Shown piece after piece: positions 22,296-25,756 of a stretch of 25,756 nt of DNA. The number at the start of each line of letters is the position of its first letter. Position 1 is the first letter of the stretch. This DNA comes from JBGUVL01 sp964370395. GTDB lineage: Bacteria > Bacillota_I > Bacilli_A > Erysipelotrichales > Erysipelotrichaceae. Where the stretch lies: contig CAYJIZ010000026.1 of the NCBI GenBank assembly GCA_964370395.1, forward strand, positions 1 to 25,756, given 5' to 3'. The position numbers were made by a program, and so were the translations under genes. The notes below the pieces were generated by a model. That model did not search any database. It saw nothing but the letters and a program-made list of their open reading frames with translations, and had not been told where the DNA came from.

Positions 22296-22730
22296 ATGAT
22301 AAAAGGTCAAATTACAATGGAAAATGGAGCAGTGATCCCATTTGAATTATACGAGGATGCAGCCCCAAAAACAGTGGCAAACTTTGTGAAGTTAATAAAA
22401 GAAGGGTATTATGATGGAAAAACATTTCATCGTGTTATCCAAAACTTTGTTTCACAAGGGGGATGCCCAAATGGAAATGGAACAGGTGATTTAGGATACA
22501 CAATTCCATGTGAAACAAGTAACAACCCATACAAACATGTACCAGGTGCATTGTCTATGGCACACCGTGGAAAAGATACAGGATGTTGTCAATTCTTCAT
22601 CGTACATGAAGCACAACCACACTTGGATGGTGTGCATACGGTATTTGGTAAAGTTGTTGATAACATGGGTGCAGTACGTGCCATGCAAAATGGTGATGTT
22701 ATGAGCAAAGTTGAAATTATTGAGGAATAA
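22296..22730 (+). CDS. Cyclophilin-type peptidyl-prolyl cis-trans isomerase
   Basis: A 144-residue cytoplasmic single-domain cyclophilin that speeds proline isomerisation in protein folding. The signature regions are KTVANFVKLIKEGYYDGKTF, then HRVIQNFVSQGG (the catalytic Arg), GALSMAHRGKDTGCCQFFIV and HLDGVHTVFGKVV. No signal peptide. Start ATG 22296 has AAAGGATGG at 8 bases; an upstream in-frame ATG (22284) lies inside that site. It heads a tight three-gene operon with two small membrane proteins. Confidence 0.95.
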   Translation: MIKGQITMENGAVIPFELYEDAAPKTVANFVKLIKEGYYDGKTFHRVIQNFVSQGGCPNGNGTGDLGYTIPCETSNNPYKHVPGALSMAHRGKDTGCCQFFIVHEAQPHLDGVHTVFGKVVDNMGAVRAMQNGDVMSKVEIIEE

Positions 22731-22732
22731 TA

Positions 22733-23083
22733 ATGAGTGATGCGAAAAAACTCGGAATTCCATTTCTTGTTATTTTTATCGGAGCGTTATTGCTAAAAGT
22801 ACTGTCGATGTACCTTTCGCCAATTATGAATGATACACTAATCAAAATTATTACGGTAATCATTTTATGTTTGTTTGGTGCAACACTAAATATTGCATTT
22901 CATAAACACAGCAAAAGTGTTTGGAAAAAAGTAGTGGCAGTATTGGTTATTTTATTCCTATTGTTTATGGAATTAAATTTATTCACGTTTTCTAGTATCG
23001 CAGATGTATTCGCTACTTTTGGTATTACATCTATGTTTCTTCAGTTGCTATACGTATATTGTGGATATTTATTGGTGGACTAG
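22733..23083 (+). CDS. Small four-helix membrane protein
   Basis: A 116-residue hydrophobic protein with four likely helices (about 7-28, 35-56, 63-86, 90-115) and a short basic loop around HKHSKSVWKK. No known family is recognised. Two bases separate it from the cyclophilin stop, with GAGG inside that gene as ribosome binding site, and one base separates it from the next gene, so the three are made together. Confidence 0.75.
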   Translation: MSDAKKLGIPFLVIFIGALLLKVLSMYLSPIMNDTLIKIITVIILCLFGATLNIAFHKHSKSVWKKVVAVLVILFLLFMELNLFTFSSIADVFATFGITSMFLQLLYVYCGYLLVD

Positions 23084-23084
23084 T

Positions 23085-23423
23085 ATGTTACAACATATAT
23101 TCACCTGTGAAAACTGTAAAAAAGAAATGCCATACAAATTGGTGCGATTCAATTCACGAGTTACATGCCCACACTGCCATACTAAATATTTTGTAAGTAA
23201 GTCATATTTAGTATATATGCTAGAGCTTGTTTTCTTGTTTATCGTCGGAGCGTTTCTTTACAGTATTCTACAAAGCGTTAGCACTATGGATGAAATTGTG
23301 AAGATGGCAATCATGGTGGTTGTGCTATACGTGTTGTTTGCGATCTTAGATATTATTTTAGACAAAGTATTTCGATTAAAAAAACTATTCATCTTAGTAA
23401 GAAGAGATGATAAAAAAGCATAG
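23085..23423 (+). CDS. Zinc-ribbon membrane protein
   Basis: A 112-residue protein with an N-terminal zinc ribbon, C8-x2-C11 and C28-x2-C31 (CENCKK and CPHCHTKYF), followed by two transmembrane helices (about 41-62 and 70-92) and a basic end. The cytoplasmic zinc ribbon on a small membrane anchor recalls proteins annotated as CXXC-type zinc-ribbon membrane proteins, of unknown role. ATG 23085 follows GGTGG at 6 bases; the longer frame starting at 23004 lies inside the preceding gene and is rejected. Last gene of the cyclophilin operon. Confidence 0.78.
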   Translation: MLQHIFTCENCKKEMPYKLVRFNSRVTCPHCHTKYFVSKSYLVYMLELVFLFIVGAFLYSILQSVSTMDEIVKMAIMVVVLYVLFAILDIILDKVFRLKKLFILVRRDDKKA

Positions 23424-23455
23424 AAAAAAGAGTGCTAGGGAGGCACTCTTTTTTC
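23424..23455. terminator. Symmetrical terminator after the zinc-ribbon gene
   Basis: AAAAAAGAGTGC pairs perfectly with GCACTCTTTTTT around a 7-base loop. It works on the plus strand for the cyclophilin operon and reads equally well on the minus strand. Confidence 0.88.
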
Positions 23456-23605
23456 TATGTTTTATAAGGGGATAGAAATGTATGAAATATAATAGGGGTT
23501 ATATTCATACGGCAAGGTATTATGTCCTTGCAATAGTAGTATAGTAGATACAAAACAGATAATTATATTAGAAAAATGTGAAAATGTGTGATTGCGAAAA
23601 TGGCT
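23424..23605 (-). ncRNA. Candidate minus-strand small RNA with C-rich loops
   Basis: Read on the minus strand, this stretch has possible promoters upstream, two hairpins, and the symmetrical terminator at its 3' end. Promoters: TTGACA (opposite 23630-23635), 17 bases, TGC-ATAAAT (opposite 23607-23612), or a perfect TATAAT opposite 23562-23567. Hairpins: GCAAGG-N8-CCTTGC (23512-23531) and a 12-bp stem with one bulge (23480-23510) with loop CCCCTA. A single-stranded TATCCCCTTA follows, and the terminator loop is CTCCCTA. C-rich unpaired stretches like these pair with Shine-Dalgarno sequences in known Gram-positive sRNAs. No expression evidence exists; the reading is an inference. Confidence 0.4.
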
Positions 23606-23950
23606 TATTTATGCACTATTTTGCAAAATTGTCAAGGAATTCACTAATGCTATCACACGATTCAAAATAAGCCAATGAAATAAGGCGATATGGAAGTATT
23701 GACTGGTTTGATTGTGTGGTGATGATACAAAAATTAGGTATTTTGTGAACTTTACTTTATTTTACGATTTTTTTTATTTTTTATAATATATAGAAAGAAG
23801 AAGAGAAAAATAGCATTCAATTCTTTAAAATGAAAGCGTCAAGCTACCTTTGATTTTGGTATATTGTAAATAAATTAAGAATTGTTTGCGCTTCGTCAAA
23901 GGGTGTGTTATACTCAACGCATTGCGTAAAAACAATAGAAAAGAGGTACT
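23456..23950. other. Long non-coding gap before the helicase gene, rich in inverted repeats
   Basis: No protein gene is supported. Besides the candidate small RNA, there are two interlocked inverted repeats: GTGTGAT (23586-23592) with ATCACAC (23652-23658), and TGGCTTATTT (23601-23610) with AAATAAGCCA (23665-23674). A TATAAT lies at 23782-23787, which would give the helicase mRNA a leader of about 155 bases. Confidence 0.5.
23886..23914 (+). promoter_or_regulatory. Promoter of the DEAD-box helicase gene
   Basis: TTGCGC (23886-23891), 17 bases, TATACT (23909-23914), 36 bases before the ATG; AGAGGT is the ribosome binding site. Confidence 0.65.
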
Positions 23951-25546
23951 ATGCGTACATTTGATGAACTTTTAGAAGTAGAATCGTTGCGTAGAGCAGT
24001 GAAAGATATAGGGTATGAAATCCCAACTGAAATTCAAAGTAAAGCGATTCCTTTAGTTAAAGAAGGAAAAGATATGATTGCAAAGTCAAATACAGGAACT
24101 GGTAAAACAGCTGCATTTGGTTTGCCACTACTAGAAAAAATTATTAACAAAGAATTTGGACAAGCTATCGTGGTATGTCCTACAAGAGAATTGGCACTAC
24201 AAGTGCATGAAGAATTAGTAAAATTTGCGAAATTCGCAAAAAACATTAACATTGTTAGTGTGTATGGTGGAGCTCCAATGGATCGCCAAGTGAGATCATT
24301 AAAAAAAGGTTGGCAAATTGTTGTTGGAACACCAGGAAGAATTTTGGACCACACAAGACGTAAAACGATTCGTTTAGAAAATTGTGATTGTGTTGTTTTG
24401 GATGAAGCAGACGAAATGTTAAACATGGGTTTCAAAGAAGACATTGAAACAATCTTAGCACAAACAAAAGAAGGTCACCAAACCATTTTATTTAGTGCAA
24501 CAATGCCAAAAGAAATTCGTAGAATGGCACAACGCTATATTAAAAATAGTGTTGAAATCGAAGTAAAAGCAAAACAAAACACAGTAGAAAAAATCAAACA
24601 ATTCTTCTACGATGTAAGACGTGATGAGAAAACCAAAGCGTTAAAACAAATTCTTGCCTTTTATGAGAGTGATCTATCAATCATTTTCTGTAATACAAAA
24701 GCAAGAGTAGATGAAGTAGTAGAAGAATTAAATAAAATGAATATTAAAGCGATGGCTTTGCATGGTGATATTAAACAAGAACGTCGTACTAAAATTATGA
24801 ATTCATTTAAAAAAGCGAGCAAAGCAGTATTAGTAGCAAGTGATGTTGCAGCAAGAGGAATTGATGTGAATAACATTGATTTGGTTGTTAACTATGATTT
24901 ACCACAAGATAACGAAATTTACGTTCACCGTATTGGACGTACTGGACGTGCTGGTAAAGAAGGAGTTGCGGTTACTTTTATTCAAAGTGGTCGTCAATTT
25001 AAACAATTAAGAGACATTATGAAATACACAAAAGCGGACGTGGAAAAAAGAGAACTTCCTTCAGGTGAAGAAATTCAACTTAAGAAACGTGATCAATTAC
25101 GTGCGCAAGCAATGGAAATTGCACAAAATGGAATTCACCAAGAAAACTTACAATTTGCGAATGAGTTAATTCGTGATGGATTAAGTGTAGAAGAAGTGAT
25201 TAGTGTGCTTGTTAATTTAGCGAATGGTGGAAATATGCCATCTGCTCAATCAAACAAACAAAAAGCAAAGAAAAAATCACAAAACATTGAATTGAAATTC
25301 TCACTTGGGAAAGCAAAAAATATTTCTTCACAAGATATTAAACAAGCAATCGTTGGAAACTGTGATATTAATGAAAGTGATATTGCTCACATTGATGTAA
25401 GAAGACAGTATAGTATTGTTATGGTAAACAAGTCATCTGCACATAAAGTAGTAGAAGATATGCACCGTGCAAAAATCAATAATAAACGTTGCGAAGTATA
25501 CTATTACAAGAAGGAAAAAAGCGAAAATAAATCAGTTAGAAGTTAA
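23951..25546 (+). CDS. DEAD-box ATP-dependent RNA helicase with DbpA RNA-binding domain
   Basis: A 531-residue helicase of the CshA/DeaD/DbpA group, acting in ribosome assembly, RNA decay or cold adaptation. All motifs are present: Q motif (GYEIPTEIQ, 21-29), motif I SNTGTGKT (46-53), PTRELALQ (77-84), TPGR (127-130), DEAD (151-154), SAT (182-184), IIFCNT (244-249), ARGID (301-305) and HRIGRTGR (326-333). A Lys-rich linker (435-443) leads to a DbpA-like RNA-binding domain (446-519), which in DbpA recognises 23S rRNA hairpin 92. The gene lies alone between a structured non-coding gap and a tRNA gene. Confidence 0.94.
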   Translation: MRTFDELLEVESLRRAVKDIGYEIPTEIQSKAIPLVKEGKDMIAKSNTGTGKTAAFGLPLLEKIINKEFGQAIVVCPTRELALQVHEELVKFAKFAKNINIVSVYGGAPMDRQVRSLKKGWQIVVGTPGRILDHTRRKTIRLENCDCVVLDEADEMLNMGFKEDIETILAQTKEGHQTILFSATMPKEIRRMAQRYIKNSVEIEVKAKQNTVEKIKQFFYDVRRDEKTKALKQILAFYESDLSIIFCNTKARVDEVVEELNKMNIKAMALHGDIKQERRTKIMNSFKKASKAVLVASDVAARGIDVNNIDLVVNYDLPQDNEIYVHRIGRTGRAGKEGVAVTFIQSGRQFKQLRDIMKYTKADVEKRELPSGEEIQLKKRDQLRAQAMEIAQNGIHQENLQFANELIRDGLSVEEVISVLVNLANGGNMPSAQSNKQKAKKKSQNIELKFSLGKAKNISSQDIKQAIVGNCDINESDIAHIDVRRQYSIVMVNKSSAHKVVEDMHRAKINNKRCEVYYYKKEKSENKSVRS

Positions 25547-25575
25547 GAGTTAGGAAGAAATTCCTTTCTCTTTTC
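25545..25575 (+). terminator. Imperfect terminator after the helicase gene
   Basis: AAGAG-TT-AGGAA pairs with TTCCT-TT-CTCTT around GAAA, with internal T-T mismatches, followed by TTC. Weaker than the other terminators here. Confidence 0.55.
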
Positions 25576-25624
25576 TAATAATAAAAAGAATTAAAATTTT
25601 TTTTCAAAAACATTGAAAAAAGGC

Positions 25625-25653
25625 TTGCATAAGGTAATCATTTTTGTTATTAT
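25625..25653 (+). promoter_or_regulatory. Promoter of tRNA-Arg
   Basis: TTGCAT (25625-25630), 17 bases, TATTAT (25648-25653), 51 bases before the mature tRNA 5' end. A small CGTC-ATAAA-GACG hairpin lies in the leader. Confidence 0.7.
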
Positions 25654-25703
25654 TATTAAGCGTCATAAAGACGTATGTGGTTAACTAATCGCGCCAAACT
25701 AAT

Positions 25704-25756
25704 GCGCCCATAGCTCAACTGGATAGAGCGTCTGACTACGGATCAGGAGGTTGTGG
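25704..25756 (+). tRNA. tRNA-Arg (anticodon ACG), 3' partial
   Basis: The first 53 bases of a tRNA: acceptor strand GCGCCCA, then TA, the D arm GCTC-loop-GAGC, the anticodon arm TCTGA-CTACGGA-TCAGG with anticodon ACG (A34 expected to become inosine, reading CGU, CGC and CGA), and the start of the variable region. The T arm and acceptor 3' half lie beyond the window. CGT is the main arginine codon in the housekeeping genes here, which suits this tRNA. Confidence 0.95.

Noticed and set aside
23004..23084. Longer start for the zinc-ribbon gene inside the preceding gene
   Set aside because: It would overlap the upstream membrane protein by 80 bases; ATG 23085 has a good site and begins directly before the zinc ribbon.
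23829..23852. Seven-codon leader peptide (ATGAAAGCG...TGA) before the helicase gene
   Set aside because: Too short to support, with no clear site or attenuator hairpin after it.

Overview
The window is chromosomal DNA from an AT-rich Gram-positive bacterium of the Bacillota. The short-form RlmD, MscS, YihY, a MarR/MATE pair, a solitary ECF S-component, strong AGGAGG ribosome binding sites and many extended -10 promoters all fit this. TGA is used as a stop (glycerate kinase, YihY), so it is not a UGA-Trp mollicute. The gene set resembles Erysipelotrichia-like gut or oral Firmicutes, but that placement is an impression and not shown by the sequence.

Layout. (1) 1-1426 is the end of a Wzx-type flippase, probably the edge of a surface-polysaccharide locus, more AT-rich than the rest. 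(2) 1651-6969 is housekeeping: an MscS channel on the minus strand, diverging from a glycerate kinase that overlaps a thioredoxin-like lipoprotein; then a degenerate pyrophosphatase-like gene, a YihY membrane protein and the rRNA methyltransferase RlmD. (3) 7339-10737 is one very large soluble c-di-GMP protein, PAS-GGDEF-EAL-PAS-PAS-PAS-GGDEF. (4) 10870-13869 holds sugar and amino acid metabolism: mannose-6-phosphate isomerase, D-amino acid transaminase, a small membrane protein with an operator-like upstream region, and a convergent NagB-family deaminase. (5) 13962-16481 is a PAP2 phosphatase and a YgiQ radical SAM protein. (6) 16499-19084 is a minus-strand operon, marR - MATE exporter - metallophosphoesterase, with overlapping reading frames and a symmetrical operator in front.

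(7) 19212-20351 is a compact vitamin B12 module: a cobalamin riboswitch whose L5-L13 kissing loop can be read in the sequence, a membrane-anchored DUF4430 (transcobalamin C-terminal-like) protein, and an ECF transporter S-component. (8) 20380-23423 holds a DUF4438 protein, a divergent two-lobed retropepsin-like protease, then a cyclophilin with two small membrane proteins. (9) 23424-23950 is a 527-base gap rich in inverted repeats, with a possible minus-strand small RNA carrying C-rich loops. (10) 23951-25756 is a DEAD-box RNA helicase with a DbpA-type RNA-binding domain, then the first part of tRNA-Arg(ACG).

No insertion sequence, CRISPR array, prophage or replication origin was seen. The observations most worth a second look are the B12 module, the candidate C-rich small RNA, the bilobal retropepsin, and a lipoprotein whose thioredoxin elements appear in permuted order.
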